From assembly GCA_016490735.1 (NCBI GenBank), contig JAEMWC010000094.1, forward strand, positions 1,442,501-1,506,500: 64,000 nucleotides of DNA. Reading direction: 5' to 3'. The position numbers and the translations under genes are program-made. The stretch is from Pachyseris speciosa. Lineage: Eukaryota; Cnidaria; Anthozoa; Scleractinia; Pachyseridae. Of the stretch, positions 63,936 through 64,000 are shown piece by piece. Each line of letters begins with the position of its first letter. The stretch's first letter is position 1. The notes under the pieces are model-generated. The model was not told where the DNA came from. It made no database searches and was given only the letters and a program-made list of their open reading frames with translations.

Positions 63936-64000
63936 ATGAAACGGTTTGAGTTTAAAAAATATGAACAACATGGTGAAGGTATTGTGACTGATATGATCAA
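63936..64000 (+). CDS. AT-hook peptide, start (outer copy, cut by window edge)
   Basis: MKRFEFKKYEQHGEGIVTDM matches the inner copy at 48173. Continues beyond the window, where capsid, protease, integrase and PolB genes of the outer element are expected. Confidence 0.6.
   Translation, partial: MKRFEFKKYEQHGEGIVTDMI

Larger units (their letters stand above)
35084..64000. mobile_element. Outer Polinton/Maverick element (partial, right end outside window)
   Basis: Starts at 35084 with AGTAGTATAGTAC, the same 13 terminal bases as the inner element. The preceding 6 bases (35078-35083) are GTTACA, its expected target duplication, which cannot be confirmed because the other end is outside. Visible genes: VLTF3-like, two-membrane-segment protein, unknown 139-aa protein, LamG-like fibre (split), phage-tail-like fibre, small protein, ATPase, minor virion protein, penton and the start of the AT-hook peptide. 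Its PolB, integrase, protease and capsid genes should lie beyond 64000. It is interrupted by the inner element at 37750-57402. Confidence 0.9.

Overview
The window is eukaryotic, AT-rich, intron-containing genomic DNA from a metazoan, most likely a cnidarian (probably an anthozoan such as a stony coral). This is inferred from the host gene family, the mix of transposons (Penelope-like, CR1/L2-like LINE, BEL/Pao, many short inverted-repeat elements) and the style of the Polinton/Maverick proteins. Species cannot be read from the sequence.

Positions 1-35083 are host chromosome. Two paralogous genes for a Golgi-type beta-1,4-N-acetylgalactosaminyltransferase (signal anchor, PA14 domain, CHGN-type catalytic domain) face each other. 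Gene 1 is on + (exons <1-253, 1663-2182, 16332-16625; its 5' end lies outside the window). Gene 2 is on - (exons 31626-30539, 27302-26783, 23738-23184). Splice phases agree and the middle exon is 520 nt in both. The introns and the space between the genes hold a Penelope-like 3' fragment, a 5'-truncated LINE, a full-length but decayed BEL/Pao element with 291/296-bp LTRs, a second Penelope-like copy, several MITEs and foldback elements, and microsatellites.

Positions 35084-64000 are the main feature: two closely related Polinton/Maverick (adintovirus-like) elements, one nested inside the other. The inner element runs from 37750 to 57402 (19,653 bp). It starts with AG and ends with CT, has 555/496-bp terminal inverted repeats, and is flanked by a perfect 6-bp target duplication CTGGTA (37744-37749 and 57403-57408). 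It sits inside the collagen/LamG-like fibre gene of the outer element, which lies in the opposite orientation, starts at 35084 and runs off the right edge.

The inner element carries protein-primed PolB, a BRO-N/nuclease protein, a chromodomain integrase, a DUF5679-like zinc ribbon plus phospholipase A2, an inactive-looking paralogue of the adenain-type protease, the protease, a pVI/pX-like virion protein, major capsid protein, an AT-hook peptide, penton, a minor virion protein, an A32-type packaging ATPase, two collagen-like fibre proteins (one with phage-tail-fibre-like repeats, one with a LamG-like domain), two conserved unknowns (one with two membrane segments) and a cysteine-rich protein resembling the poxvirus/NCLDV late factor VLTF3. 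This is a complete virus-like gene set for replication, integration, packaging, capsid and host attachment. However, several genes in both copies are broken by single-base frameshifts, often in homopolymers, and the capsid gene has an in-frame stop, so neither copy as assembled looks intact.

PolB and the VLTF3-like gene lie at opposite ends and share promoter and first ~25 codons because the terminal repeats reach into both. Internal genes are preceded by a TAATCTAA/TATCTAA motif. Comparison of the two copies shows near-identity in housekeeping genes but sharp divergence and module replacement in the fibre tips.
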